Shown piece by piece: positions 11,772 to 21,371 of a DNA stretch of 64,000 bases. The first letter of the stretch is position 1; each line of letters opens with the position of its first letter. The translations under genes were made by a program, and so were the position numbers. A model generated the notes under the pieces. The model was not told the origin of the DNA. It saw only the letters and a list, made by a program, of their open reading frames with translations, and made no database searches. This DNA comes from Shewanella decolorationis S12. GTDB lineage: Bacteria; Pseudomonadota; Gammaproteobacteria; Enterobacterales; Shewanellaceae. The DNA lies in assembly GCF_000485795.1 (NCBI RefSeq), contig NZ_AXZL01000060.1, positions 1-64,000 on the forward strand, written 5' to 3'.

Positions 11772-11798
11772 GCGGCTCCCATGGGAGCCGCCTTTTTA
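11772..11798 (+). terminator. Rho-independent terminator after torECAD
   Basis: GCGGCTCCC (11772-11780) is complementary to GGGAGCCGC (11783-11791), and a T-run follows (CTTTTTATC). It lies about 110 bp beyond the torD stop. Confidence 0.85.
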
Positions 11799-11926
11799 TC
11801 ACTCGATTTGCATTGATTAGGCAGAAATACGTTTTGCTTATGTACGACTCAGGACGGCTCACGCCTAGTGCTAACCTCTTATCGATAAGCCTTTGCTGCT
11901 AATCCGGTGTTGCTAGCCCTGTGTTG

Positions 11927-14900
11927 CTAATTCTGTCTTGTTAGCCAGTGCTCAAGCGCTATTATCGATGCCTGCCAGCAGGCTGTTAATTCAGTGACGG
12001 CTTTGCTATCCAATCCATTTTCCCCTGTGGTGTTTAGTGCTTTCTCCCACTGCTGACAGCACTGAGTCAGTGCTTTTAGCCCCATGCTGGCACTGCTGCC
12101 CTTAAGCGCGTGCAATAGTTTTGCGCCCTCGCTGATATGCGCCACAGAGCTTAGCACCGAGAGTTGCTCCATTTGCTCAGTACTGGATGTTCGATAGAGC
12201 GTCAACATATCACTCACGGCTTTCACGCCCAAGACCTCAAGATCTTGCTGTAACTGGTTAAGATCTAACAAGGTTTCAGCCGATTGCGCCAATGGTTCCG
12301 CAAATGCGAAGGTTAAGGAAGGACTCGCTGACAACGCAGGACTCTCACTCCCAGAAGAAGATGGCGCAAACGCTGGCAACGAAGCAACACCTAACCATTC
12401 TGTCAGGGTTTGCAGGCTCAAGGGTTTAGCTAACACAGTATCAAACCCCGCCTCCCGATAAAGGCTAAGCTCCTCCGTCTGCATCTGCGCGGTAAAGGCG
12501 GCAAACTTCACCTTGTCATTGGTGAATAACGCCTTTAACTGGGGTAATAGGGTGAGGCCCGAGCCATCACTCAGCTGAATATCGAGCATCACGGCATCGA
12601 AAGCCTTATCGCCACTCACATGCGCCAGCGCCTGCTGACAACTGACGGCCAAGCAGGAACTGTGGCCTAAATGCGCCAAAAATCCCTGCGCAACCATGGC
12701 ATTAACCTTGTTGTCTTCAATCACTAACACCCGTAGGGGATTAACCTGTTTTTGCTCCTGAGTTTGCGTATCCAATGCCTTATCACATTGGGTAAAGCTC
12801 AGCTCAAAACCAAACTCACTGCCCTTGCCAGGTTCGCTCTTAACCCAAATTCCCGGCCCCTGTGCATCCATCAGTTCAACTAACTGTTTGCAGATGGCAA
12901 GCCCCAATCCCGTCCCACGACTGCGCCCCTGATTAGGCAATACGCAGTAAGGCATAAATAATTGCTCGCGCACCTCGGGCGCAATCCCCACGCCGGTATC
13001 GGCCACCACAAAGGCCAACTTATCGCCTCGCACGCTGACATTAAGACTCACGCCGCCTTCTGGGGTGAATTTAATGCCGTTACCAATCAAGTTAAACAGC
13101 ACTTGCCTCAACTTAGGGCCATCGATATGAATACACGCGGGTAACTGGGGACGATTCAGCCTTAGGCTCAATCCTGCCAAATTAGCGCCCGCCACCATGA
13201 TCGCCAGCACTTCATCAAGCAAGGCGTTAATATCCGTTGGCCGCGGTTCATTGGTTAGATTGCCCTGCTCGAGGCGGGAGAAATCGAGAATATCGTTGAG
13301 CACAGTTTGCAGCAGCGTGCCGCTGTATTGCGACAGCGCGAGCATCTGTTGCTGCGCGGGCGGTAACTGACTATGGCCGAGTAAGGTAAGCGTCCCGAGT
13401 AAGCCGTTGAGCGGGGTGCGAATCTCATGGCTCATGGTCGCCAAGAATTGGGATTTTGCCTGACTCGCCTCCTCGGCAACGATTCTTGCCTTAGCGTGGC
13501 CTTTGGCCTCCGCATCGAGGCGCAGGTTGGCTTCGGCCAATTCCTGTGTGCGCGTGGCCACGGTTTGTTCGAGGGCTTTTTTATGCTCGGTCAGCTCATC
13601 GGCGACCTGACGTAAATCCGTCTGTAATTTCAGGTTGTGGGCGGTTTTTCGCTTAAATGCCTCGATGGCATTGGCCATGGCGGTCAACTCATCGTCACCG
13701 TGGGCATCGAGGCTCACATTGGTGTCCCCTAAACTTAAGCGCGACATGGCCTCGGTTGCCTGATTTAACCTCAAGGCAATGCCGCGATAGATCACCCGAT
13801 AAACCACTACGGCTATGATAACCAACATTAATATGCCCGTGCCCCACAGTCCCAAGCGGGCGTAAGACAACTGCATTAAATAATCACTGCGCGCCAGCTC
13901 CGCCCGCTGCTGCTGTTGATTAAGTGCACTGTCCACCCGCGTATTGAGGCTATAGAGTTTTTCCGCTAACTCCTGCTGCTGCCGCTGTTGGCGCTGCAGG
14001 CTTTGGCTCAGTTCTCGCTGTAATTTAATGATTTTTGGGGTATGGAGAAGAATAGCCAGCTCCGTTTTTAGGGCATTGAGCCTGCCGGGGTCGCGGATAA
14101 GCTCAGCCACAGTGGTGAGCGCCATTAAATCGATACCCACCTCTGCCACTGGCGCCTCAGTGGTCGCCAGCTCGATAGCCATCCCTTGCGTTGGATGATG
14201 CTGCGCCATGGGGTGCGATGGTGCAGTACTGGCAAAGGTTGCCAATAAACGGGGAACACTCAATTGCAGCTCAGACTGTAGTTCGGATGCCTCAAATAAC
14301 TGACTGAGCAGCGCAATTTGATGTACTAACTTGAGCGCACGGTTGAGCTGCTCCTGCACATCTAACTCTCGCTCAATCACATCATCGAGCAATTGGCCAC
14401 TGCGTTTATCTCCCGCCATATCCGGATAGGCTTGGCTGAGTTTTGCCAAAATCGCCGAATCGACAACCGCCAATTCGGATTGCAATAGCTCAGAGGCTCG
14501 GCCTGCGGCAACCGATAATTCGCGGGCCCTGAGCTGCAACTCATCGCCCAAGGTAAGGCGCTGGCCCACGCTCTTACCCAGTAAGGTTAATTGCTCGATG
14601 ATTTGCCCAGCTAATACGGATAAATGATTATCTTCGTTCACATCCAGTGTTAGTAACACTTTGATGCTATTTAACATTGTGGCGCTTTCAAGGCTGAGCT
14701 TACGGCCGATAAATTCCCGCTGCCGCTCATCCTCCACTTGGCCTAACTGGGTCACGCCATCGGATAAGGCATTAGAGGCCTGCACTAATTGGCGCGCGGC
14801 TTGAGAGGCGGGTAAGGATTCTTCATACAGGTAACTGTCGGCCTGTTTGAGCCAATGCAAACTCAGGCTACCTAAGCTAACCAGTAGCAACAGCAATACC

Positions 14901-14968
14901 CCAAGCACGCCGAAGGCGAGCATGAGTCTGCCGGTTAAACTACTTCGCGATAAAGATAAAGGCGCCAC
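11927..14968 (-). CDS. torS: TorS hybrid sensor histidine kinase for TMAO
   Basis: The order is transmembrane segment (LMLAFGVLGVLLLLLVSLG), large helical periplasmic sensor (about 320 residues), second transmembrane segment (LGLWGTGILMLVIIAVVVY), HAMP, coiled coil, HisKA (FLATMSHEIRTPLNGLLGT with the phospho-His), HATPase (NLIGNGIKFTPEGG, DTGVGIAP, GTGLGLAICK), receiver (VIEDNKVNAMV, DIQLSDGSG, AKPLSL) and a C-terminal Hpt domain (LLHALKGSSASMG). This is the tripartite relay of TorS. The frame can be extended to a TTG at 15025. I prefer the GTG at 14968, which has AAGGA 6 nt upstream and gives 1013 residues. It is divergent from torT. Confidence 0.92.
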   Translation of the reverse strand: MAPLSLSRSSLTGRLMLAFGVLGVLLLLLVSLGSLSLHWLKQADSYLYEESLPASQAARQLVQASNALSDGVTQLGQVEDERQREFIGRKLSLESATMLNSIKVLLTLDVNEDNHLSVLAGQIIEQLTLLGKSVGQRLTLGDELQLRARELSVAAGRASELLQSELAVVDSAILAKLSQAYPDMAGDKRSGQLLDDVIERELDVQEQLNRALKLVHQIALLSQLFEASELQSELQLSVPRLLATFASTAPSHPMAQHHPTQGMAIELATTEAPVAEVGIDLMALTTVAELIRDPGRLNALKTELAILLHTPKIIKLQRELSQSLQRQQRQQQELAEKLYSLNTRVDSALNQQQQRAELARSDYLMQLSYARLGLWGTGILMLVIIAVVVYRVIYRGIALRLNQATEAMSRLSLGDTNVSLDAHGDDELTAMANAIEAFKRKTAHNLKLQTDLRQVADELTEHKKALEQTVATRTQELAEANLRLDAEAKGHAKARIVAEEASQAKSQFLATMSHEIRTPLNGLLGTLTLLGHSQLPPAQQQMLALSQYSGTLLQTVLNDILDFSRLEQGNLTNEPRPTDINALLDEVLAIMVAGANLAGLSLRLNRPQLPACIHIDGPKLRQVLFNLIGNGIKFTPEGGVSLNVSVRGDKLAFVVADTGVGIAPEVREQLFMPYCVLPNQGRSRGTGLGLAICKQLVELMDAQGPGIWVKSEPGKGSEFGFELSFTQCDKALDTQTQEQKQVNPLRVLVIEDNKVNAMVAQGFLAHLGHSSCLAVSCQQALAHVSGDKAFDAVMLDIQLSDGSGLTLLPQLKALFTNDKVKFAAFTAQMQTEELSLYREAGFDTVLAKPLSLQTLTEWLGVASLPAFAPSSSGSESPALSASPSLTFAFAEPLAQSAETLLDLNQLQQDLEVLGVKAVSDMLTLYRTSSTEQMEQLSVLSSVAHISEGAKLLHALKGSSASMGLKALTQCCQQWEKALNTTGENGLDSKAVTELTACWQASIIALEHWLTRQN

Positions 14969-15024
14969 ACTTGTTCCTTCTGTTACAATGCCTTCGAGAT
15001 AATCACTGTGGATGATACGAGACA

Positions 15025-16092
15025 ATGGGAAAATTTTGGCAAGCTTTGCTCACACTCACCACTTTTGGGCTGTTATGTTTACCGACTGCTGACGCCAACA
15101 GCCAAACTTGGCCATTAGAGCAACGCCATCCCTTTAATGCCAAAATTCAACAGGCGCAGGCGCTTGATTATCATCCCCTGAGTAAAGCACAACAGGCTTG
15201 GCGCATTTGTGCCTTAGTGCCTCATCTTAAGGACGCCTATTGGATTGGCATCAACTACGGCCTGATCCAACAGGCGAAACACCTCGGCGTGTCGCTGGAT
15301 CTGTTCGAAGCAGGCAGCTACTACCATCAAGATAAACAGCTCGAGCAATTAAGCGCCTGTATGAAGGGAGATTACGACGCGATTTTGCTTGGCGCCGTGA
15401 GTCCCAATCTGCTCGAACATTTCTCCGAGCCGTTAACCAAACCCGTGCTCGCCCTAGTCAATAAACTCAATGCAGAGCAAGTGCAGACCCATATCGGCGT
15501 TAACTGGTATCAAATGGGGCTAAGCGCAGGCAATTTTATTAAGGCAGATGCCAAGGCGCATTCCCCAACCCAGCCGACCACCTTGGCCCTCTTAGCGGGC
15601 CCTGAAAACCTAGGCGGCACAGATTTAGTCGAACAAGGCATTCGCCATGCCCTCGAGGGCAGCAATGTCAGCATCAGTGCGATTCAGCATGCCGATAACA
15701 ATCGCAATCTCTACCGCGACCAATTACAGATACTGCTTAAGGCTCAGCGCCCCAACTATATTCTCGGCAGTGCCGTGGCGATAGAAGCCGCCGTCAGCAC
15801 CCTCAAACAAAAACAGCTGACGCAAGACATTAAGCTGGTGAGCAGTTACTTATCTCCTGCGATTCTACGCGGCTTGAAACGCCAAAAAGTGGTATACAGC
15901 AATGATGACTTGGTCGTGTTACAGGGCAAACTCGCCATCGATGTCACGGTAAAACAGCTCGAAGGCGCTGCGCCTTTTGGCGATATAGGTCCTGCTATCG
16001 TTGAGCGCACGACTTCACCAAATACCCTATCGGATCTTAGCGTTAGCCTCGCTGAAGCGGATTTTTATCCTTTATATCAAGTACGGCCTTAA
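15025..16092 (+). CDS. torT: TorT periplasmic TMAO-binding protein
   Basis: The 355-residue protein has a cleavable signal peptide (LLTLTTFGLLCLPTADANS) and a periplasmic binding protein fold of the LacI/ribose-binding type (WRICALVPHLKDAYWIGINYGLIQQAKHLGVSLDLFEAG; DYDAILLGAVSP; LLAGPENLGGTDLVEQGIRHAL). TorT binds TMAO and docks on the TorS sensor domain to set kinase activity. It is transcribed divergently from torS with only 56 bp between the chosen starts, so both promoters must overlap the other gene's 5' end. It is convergent with torR, 8 bp away. Confidence 0.9.
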   Translation: MGKFWQALLTLTTFGLLCLPTADANSQTWPLEQRHPFNAKIQQAQALDYHPLSKAQQAWRICALVPHLKDAYWIGINYGLIQQAKHLGVSLDLFEAGSYYHQDKQLEQLSACMKGDYDAILLGAVSPNLLEHFSEPLTKPVLALVNKLNAEQVQTHIGVNWYQMGLSAGNFIKADAKAHSPTQPTTLALLAGPENLGGTDLVEQGIRHALEGSNVSISAIQHADNNRNLYRDQLQILLKAQRPNYILGSAVAIEAAVSTLKQKQLTQDIKLVSSYLSPAILRGLKRQKVVYSNDDLVVLQGKLAIDVTVKQLEGAAPFGDIGPAIVERTTSPNTLSDLSVSLAEADFYPLYQVRP

Positions 16093-16100
16093 TCTTTACC

Positions 16101-16820
16101 CTAGTCCTCCACCTTAGCGGCAAATAAATAACCCTCACCATGGACAGTGACAAAGAGTTCGGGATTAAGCTTATTACGTAGGCGGCGGATGATCACATCT
16201 ATGGTTCTGTCATTCACATCCTGATTGCGATGACTGGTTTGCTGCATTAAGCGCTCGCGGGAAAGTACCTGCTGCGGATGCAAAGCAAAGGCGGTTAACA
16301 ACTCAAACTCGGCCTTAGTGAGCTTGATAAGCTCCTCCCCTTGGCGCAACTTACGGCTGTTTAATTCAAGCCGATAACCTTCAAAACTCATCACATCGTC
16401 GGGCTCTGATAATTCCTGCACCAGCGCTTGTTCGGCTTGTTTTACCAGAGAAATCCGCCACAGTAGATTTTTAACCCTAACCAATAGCTCCCGCAGCTCG
16501 AAGGGCTTAGTCACATAATCATCGGCGCCCATCTCGAGACCTACGATTTTATCAATTGATTCATCACGGCCCGAGACCAAGATAATCCCCACATGGGAAC
16601 GGCTACGTAACTCACGTGTTAAACTTAAGCCATCCACCCCAGGCAGATTAATGTCCAACATAATTAAATCAATATGTTGACGATTAAACTCATGCCACAT
16701 CTGCTCGCCATCGGCCGCCTCGACAACGCGGTAACCTTCTTTTTCAAAATATCCTTTCAATCGCGCACGAATCACTGCTTCATCATCGACAACGAGCACA
16801 CTATAGGCCATGTTCAACAT
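16101..16820 (-). CDS. torR: TorR, OmpR-family response regulator
   Basis: The 239-residue protein has a receiver domain (SVLVVDDEAVIR; phospho-Asp in DLIMLDINLPGVDG; signature Lys in DDYVTKPFELREL) and a C-terminal winged helix of the OmpR type (KLTKAEFELLTAFALHPQQVLSRERLM; DRTIDVIIRRLRNKL). It should activate torECAD when phosphorylated by TorS. Two in-frame ATGs, at 16820 and 16811, are possible, and neither has a strong SD. Direct repeats like those before torE lie upstream, consistent with the autoregulation known for E. coli torR. Unlike E. coli, torR here is distant from the torECAD promoter. Confidence 0.92.
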   Translation of the reverse strand: MLNMAYSVLVVDDEAVIRARLKGYFEKEGYRVVEAADGEQMWHEFNRQHIDLIMLDINLPGVDGLSLTRELRSRSHVGIILVSGRDESIDKIVGLEMGADDYVTKPFELRELLVRVKNLLWRISLVKQAEQALVQELSEPDDVMSFEGYRLELNSRKLRQGEELIKLTKAEFELLTAFALHPQQVLSRERLMQQTSHRNQDVNDRTIDVIIRRLRNKLNPELFVTVHGEGYLFAAKVED

Positions 16821-16841
16821 CTCTTATTTTGCTTAACTGAA

Positions 16842-16868
16842 TTATTCATACTTTTTCATATTTGCATA
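16842..16868 (-). promoter_or_regulatory. Tor-box-like repeats upstream of torR
   Basis: TTCATA occurs at 16845-16850 and 16855-16860, 10 bp apart, and a looser copy (TGCATA) follows at 16863-16868. The decamer TTTTTCATAT at 16852-16861 is identical to the one before torE. A TorR autoregulatory site is the natural reading. Confidence 0.5.
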
Positions 16869-16990
16869 TGAGGAAAAGGTGAAATGTGCGATCTGCGTTG
16901 CTTTATTGCACAAAAAACTGCCGGGCTTTTACAGCGACCTGAATATGACATATGCTTAGGCATATTGACTGGGGTGAGCACTAACAAACT

Positions 16991-17383
16991 ATGAAAGATA
17001 AAGAATTAGTGATTGATGAAAGACGCAATTTTTCACGGATCTTGTTTGCCGCAAGTGCGTCGCTACACCAAGGCGATAAACAATGGCAAACCACCATTCT
17101 TGACCTCAGCCTGAATGGCGCTTTAGTGGAAGAGCCCGCAGGTTTCAGCCATGCAGGAGAGCCTATCACCCTTAGTTTTAGCTTGCAGGGCTCGGATATT
17201 GAGCTGCAAATGGAAACCGAGTTAGTGCATCAACGCAATCAACAGTTGGGATTGAAGTGTAACTTTATTGATGTTGATAGTATCAGCCATCTGAAACGCA
17301 TCGTTGAGTTGAACCTGGGCGATGCGTCGATACTGAATCGTGAATTAGCGCTATTTATCGAAAAACACAACAGCGCTGATTAA
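16991..17383 (+). CDS. Single-domain PilZ protein (c-di-GMP receptor)
   Basis: The 130-residue protein is a PilZ domain with both ligand motifs: RRNFSR (the RxxxR motif, about residue 11) and DLSLNGA (D/NxSxxG, about residue 36). Stand-alone PilZ proteins bind cyclic di-GMP and act on motility or envelope partners. No partner is evident; neighbours are torR upstream and radA convergent. The ATG at 16991 has only a weak SD. A two-way terminator lies between it and radA. Confidence 0.88.
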   Translation: MKDKELVIDERRNFSRILFAASASLHQGDKQWQTTILDLSLNGALVEEPAGFSHAGEPITLSFSLQGSDIELQMETELVHQRNQQLGLKCNFIDVDSISHLKRIVELNLGDASILNRELALFIEKHNSAD

Positions 17384-17430
17384 GTGAAAAAGTTGAGTGT
17401 GAAACAGGCTGCACCGCCGAAGAATCCATA

Positions 17431-17462
17431 AAAAAACAGCGCCATTGGGCGCTGTTTTTTTT
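17431..17462. terminator. Bidirectional terminator between pilZ gene and radA
   Basis: CAGCGCC (17437-17443) pairs with GGCGCTG (17448-17454). An A-run precedes and a T-run follows, so both convergent transcripts have a U-tract. Confidence 0.85.
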
Positions 17463-17470
17463 ATTGAAAA

Positions 17471-18835
17471 TTAAATCGCTTCAAGCGCTTCCGATAGTTT
17501 CGACACCCCTACGACTTCCATGCCTGCGGGCGGCTTTTTCGGCACATTCGCACGGGGCACTATCGCCCGCTTAAAGCCATGCTTGGCGGCTTCGACGAGG
17601 CGTTCTTGACCATTTGGCACGGGACGAATTTCCCCAGATAACCCCACCTCACCAAACACCACTAAATCGCTCGGTAAAATATCGCCACGGAAACTCGACA
17701 CCATGGCCAGCAGTAAGGTTAAGTCGGCACTGGTTTCCGTCACTTTAACCCCACCAACGACGTTCACAAACACGTCCTGATCCGACATTTGTAAACCACC
17801 GTGGCGATGCATCACAGCAAGTAACATGGCCAAACGGTTCGCATCCATCCCCACCGCGACACGTCGCGGGTTCGACATGGCTGAATTGTCCACCAGCACC
17901 TGCAATTCAACCAACAGCGGACGCGTGCCTTCCCACACCACCATGACTAAGGAGCCCGAGGATTCCTCCTCGCCGCGGGAGAGGAAAATCGCCGAAGGGT
18001 TAGCCACTTCCTTCAAACCGCGCTCGGTCATGGCGAATACGCCTAACTCGTTAATCGCTCCGAAACGGTTCTTGTGGGAGCGCAGGGTGCGATAACGGCT
18101 GTCGCTATCCCCTTCAAACATCACTGAGCAATCGATACAGTGCTCGAGCACTTTAGGCCCAGCGAGGCTGCCGTCTTTGGTGACATGCCCTACCATAATC
18201 ACGGCAATACCGTTTTGCTTAGCAAAGCGAGTTAAATAGGAGGCCGATTCACGTACCTGCGATACACTGCCCGGACTCGAAGCCACATCGCTCATGTGCA
18301 TAACTTGAATAGAGTCGACGACGATGACTTTTGGCGATTCTTGCAGGGCCACTTCGCAAATCTGCTCCACACTGGTCTCGGATAACATCCTCAATTTATT
18401 GGTCGGCAGCCCTAAGCGATGGGCCCGCATAGCGACTTGCTGCAGGGATTCTTCCCCTGTGACATAAAGCGCTGGCATTTGCTCGGCAAGATAACAAAGT
18501 GTTTGAAGCAACAACGTACTCTTACCAGCACCGGGGTGACCACCAATCAGAATGGCGGAGCCTGGGACTATGCCGCCCCCAAGTACGCGGTCGAGCTCGC
18601 CAAAATGGCTCACGATACGAGGTAAAGCATTGAGATCTATTTGATCTAAGGTTTTAACCTCGCTGCTGCCAGCACCGGCATAACCCGCAAACTTCGTTCC
18701 CCGTCCAGGCGAAGCGGCACCTAAACGCACTTCGGTTATGGTATTCCACTCGTGGCAAGCACTGCACTGCCCTTGCCAACGAGGAAAATCTTGTCCACAC
18801 TCATTGCACACGTACGCGGTTTTATTCTTTGCCAT
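17471..18835 (-). CDS. radA: RadA/Sms DNA repair ATPase-helicase
   Basis: The 454-residue protein has the RadA signature order: N-terminal zinc finger (CNECGQDFPRWQGQCSAC), RecA-like core with Walker A GGHPGAGKST, the KNRFG motif (SHKNRFGAINELG) unique to RadA, and a Lon-like C-terminal domain (LTLLLAMVSSFRGDILPSDLVVFGEVGLSGEIRPV). RadA promotes branch migration during recombinational repair. Length is normal. It is convergent with the PilZ gene and divergent from the double-PilZ gene at 18983. Confidence 0.96.
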   Translation of the reverse strand: MAKNKTAYVCNECGQDFPRWQGQCSACHEWNTITEVRLGAASPGRGTKFAGYAGAGSSEVKTLDQIDLNALPRIVSHFGELDRVLGGGIVPGSAILIGGHPGAGKSTLLLQTLCYLAEQMPALYVTGEESLQQVAMRAHRLGLPTNKLRMLSETSVEQICEVALQESPKVIVVDSIQVMHMSDVASSPGSVSQVRESASYLTRFAKQNGIAVIMVGHVTKDGSLAGPKVLEHCIDCSVMFEGDSDSRYRTLRSHKNRFGAINELGVFAMTERGLKEVANPSAIFLSRGEEESSGSLVMVVWEGTRPLLVELQVLVDNSAMSNPRRVAVGMDANRLAMLLAVMHRHGGLQMSDQDVFVNVVGGVKVTETSADLTLLLAMVSSFRGDILPSDLVVFGEVGLSGEIRPVPNGQERLVEAAKHGFKRAIVPRANVPKKPPAGMEVVGVSKLSEALEAI

Positions 18836-18982
18836 AACTTATTAAAATCTGTATAAAATCAATTTAAGTAACTATGAATACTGCCGACATAAGACTAACA
18901 CAGCACGGCATATACCCAAACCATCTGAAGACATGAGTTTCACTTAGCTTGAGATGAAATAAGCATTAGAAAAGATCCCTAC

Positions 18983-21355
18983 ATGAGTTTAGATAACCAT
19001 AATGCGCTCATAGAACAGCTCAAGCCGCTACTCATGGAACCCAATTTCCAAGAGATTTTTCAGCAGCTGACTGCCGATGAAAACAATTCCACCCGTTTTC
19101 TGTTGAAAATGGAGTTGAATCGTTTGGCCTCGCCCTGCACTCGGATTATCGATCTTAGGGACAAATCTGAGTTACCCTGCACCGAAGTCATGCTTGGCCA
19201 ACAACGTCATTTCCTAGATGAGCCTGCCAAACATAGCCTGCAAGAAGCGATGTCCTTATATCGTAATAAATATACGCTGGGCGTGTATGAATACGTCATC
19301 GCCGCTCATCAACAACGGCGACAAAAGCTACGTCAGGTGACACAACAAACGGACGGCGTTGAACCCGAACCTTTTATGGTTCCGGGTGTAGTGCTCGGCA
19401 GCTATTTTAACCGCGCCGAAGAGCGGATGAATTACAGTATCCGTATTGCAGTTTCGCAACCCGGGCGAACCGAAATGCCGGGGATCACCGTGGACTTATC
19501 CATTGGTGGTGCGCGTATTCGCTTGGGGGCGAATCATCCCTTCGATCTCGACAAGCCTCTCAAGGTCAAACTGCTCGAGCTGAGCGAGGAATATTACTAT
19601 CCCGATCTGCAACTCGGGGTCGATTATCAAATTGTCGACAGCCAAGCCAACGGTGAGTTTATTTGGCTAAGGTTAAAGCGAATTAGTGGCACTGACGCCC
19701 TAGGTGAAATGCTAGGTAATTTGATTAGGGGCTACAAACTCCGCTACAAACTCGATGTGAACGATGTCTTGGTGACAGCATCAGGCCTAGGCTTTGAACG
19801 CCACTATCTTCCACATTTGCCGCATTTACCTTTGTTTTTTAATCAACAAACGCAATCGATTAGCCATATGCTGCTAAGCCGCGACAATCAGCAGATAGTA
19901 CATTATTTTCAAGATGAGAATGATATCAGCCAGCTGCCCGCCATGCTGACACCCGCGCGGCTCTCTGCGCTGCTCAGCCACCCTGAAAATCCGGATTACG
20001 GACTGTTTTTTAGTTTTACCTACAATGCCCAAGGCGCGTTATATTTTTATTCCGCCACCTTAGCCGAATTAAAATCCAAGGGCATGATGCCCTTATTCCT
20101 AGGTTTTGCCTCAACAAAACCAAGCTGGCGTATTTTTAAGCTTATTCCCGATAAGATTTACCATGCGAAAGGCTATCGCCGTGCGACCTTGCCAGGGGAT
20201 GAAGCTAAATACAGCCCGCTGGTAGAGCAACAATTAGCCCAGTTCAGCCATATGCTGCAACTTATCGATCTGACCAACGAGGATGAAAGAGCGACCTATA
20301 AAGCCTGGCAAGACGATAGTAATGCCAATGCGCTCAAGACCTTTGGTCAGCAGCGCCTCACCGCACATCAAATTAAGCCAATTTCGATGCAATTTAGTGA
20401 GCGCAGGCAGGAAGCGCGTTTCGCCTTTAAAACCTTAGTGAATGTGTCACAAGGAGGCATAAAAGCGACTGGGATTACCTTAGATATTTCTGGGCGCGGC
20501 ATGCAACTCACCTTAGATAATCCCGCAGCGTTTGTTGCGAATAAACCATTAATGATTAGTTTGCCTAAGTTGCAGACTATTGCGGGTAAAACCCAACTAG
20601 ATAATTTGCCCTATCGCCTAGTGCGTACCCGTAAAAATGGCGTGACTCTTCATTTAGCCGCGGTCATGGGACATACCCCCCATGTTGGCGTTGAGTTTTT
20701 AAATAAGCTGATCGCTCACAATCGCGAAAAACTCGAGCAACTCACTGAAAATAATAGTGAAGCAAACGAACTTTCTGATGGCTTAAAAAACATCCTTTTA
20801 CGCGAGCTACACTCAGTCCCCTATTTTGTTGAGAAAACAACAAAATCAGCCCAAGTCGCCTGCCTAGGTGTCAGCACTGAACATGATGAAATTAGCGATA
20901 TTTTTGCCGCAGGCTCCTCGGATACCCTGCAATATAATCTCGCTCCGCTGTTAAAAGATGGATTCTTTAAACGGGATATTCTCGATCCTATTCGCCAAAT
21001 GAAGCCACAGCAGGATATGGATTTTATTGAGGTGTTTATCCAGTTGACCCGCCAGTCCCGCGGCCAATTCCATTTAAAATGTGTTCCTGCCACCGAACTT
21101 GGGGATGCGCAGGCCAAAATCGCCTTTATCAACCAAAGCAAACTGGCGGGACGCTTTATGGCGCTGCGGATTTACCGTGGAGCGACCGAGAAACCGGATA
21201 TGGGTTATCTGCGCCGCGAATTGGAATACATCAATATCCACGCCAACCACAGGGCGAAACAACTCGAGGAACAACTCTGGCGAATTATCGGTGTAGGTGA
21301 ACTACTCGATATCACCCAAGAGGTGGAGCTGCGCTACCCTGCGCTGCAAAAATAA
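18983..21355 (+). CDS. Large protein with two PilZ domains
   Basis: The 790-residue protein has two PilZ-like regions. One is near residues 145-255 (RAEERMNYSIRIAV; TVDLSIGGARIRL). A second is near 470-590 (ERRQEARFAFKTLVNVSQGG; TLDISGRGMQLTL), with an RRxxxR-type motif and D-S-G-R-G. The remaining segments have no motif I recognise, and no signal peptide is visible. Large multi-PilZ proteins of this type are common in Shewanella and Vibrio. A c-di-GMP-dependent role is likely but the output is unknown. It sits divergent from radA in the conserved Shewanella order. Confidence 0.8.
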   Translation: MSLDNHNALIEQLKPLLMEPNFQEIFQQLTADENNSTRFLLKMELNRLASPCTRIIDLRDKSELPCTEVMLGQQRHFLDEPAKHSLQEAMSLYRNKYTLGVYEYVIAAHQQRRQKLRQVTQQTDGVEPEPFMVPGVVLGSYFNRAEERMNYSIRIAVSQPGRTEMPGITVDLSIGGARIRLGANHPFDLDKPLKVKLLELSEEYYYPDLQLGVDYQIVDSQANGEFIWLRLKRISGTDALGEMLGNLIRGYKLRYKLDVNDVLVTASGLGFERHYLPHLPHLPLFFNQQTQSISHMLLSRDNQQIVHYFQDENDISQLPAMLTPARLSALLSHPENPDYGLFFSFTYNAQGALYFYSATLAELKSKGMMPLFLGFASTKPSWRIFKLIPDKIYHAKGYRRATLPGDEAKYSPLVEQQLAQFSHMLQLIDLTNEDERATYKAWQDDSNANALKTFGQQRLTAHQIKPISMQFSERRQEARFAFKTLVNVSQGGIKATGITLDISGRGMQLTLDNPAAFVANKPLMISLPKLQTIAGKTQLDNLPYRLVRTRKNGVTLHLAAVMGHTPHVGVEFLNKLIAHNREKLEQLTENNSEANELSDGLKNILLRELHSVPYFVEKTTKSAQVACLGVSTEHDEISDIFAAGSSDTLQYNLAPLLKDGFFKRDILDPIRQMKPQQDMDFIEVFIQLTRQSRGQFHLKCVPATELGDAQAKIAFINQSKLAGRFMALRIYRGATEKPDMGYLRRELEYINIHANHRAKQLEEQLWRIIGVGELLDITQEVELRYPALQK

Positions 21356-21371
21356 GTGAGAGCACGTCGCC

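Noticed and set aside
14969..15025. TTG 15025 as the torS start
   Set aside because: The GTG at 14968 has a well-spaced SD, whereas the TTG has none and would abut torT.
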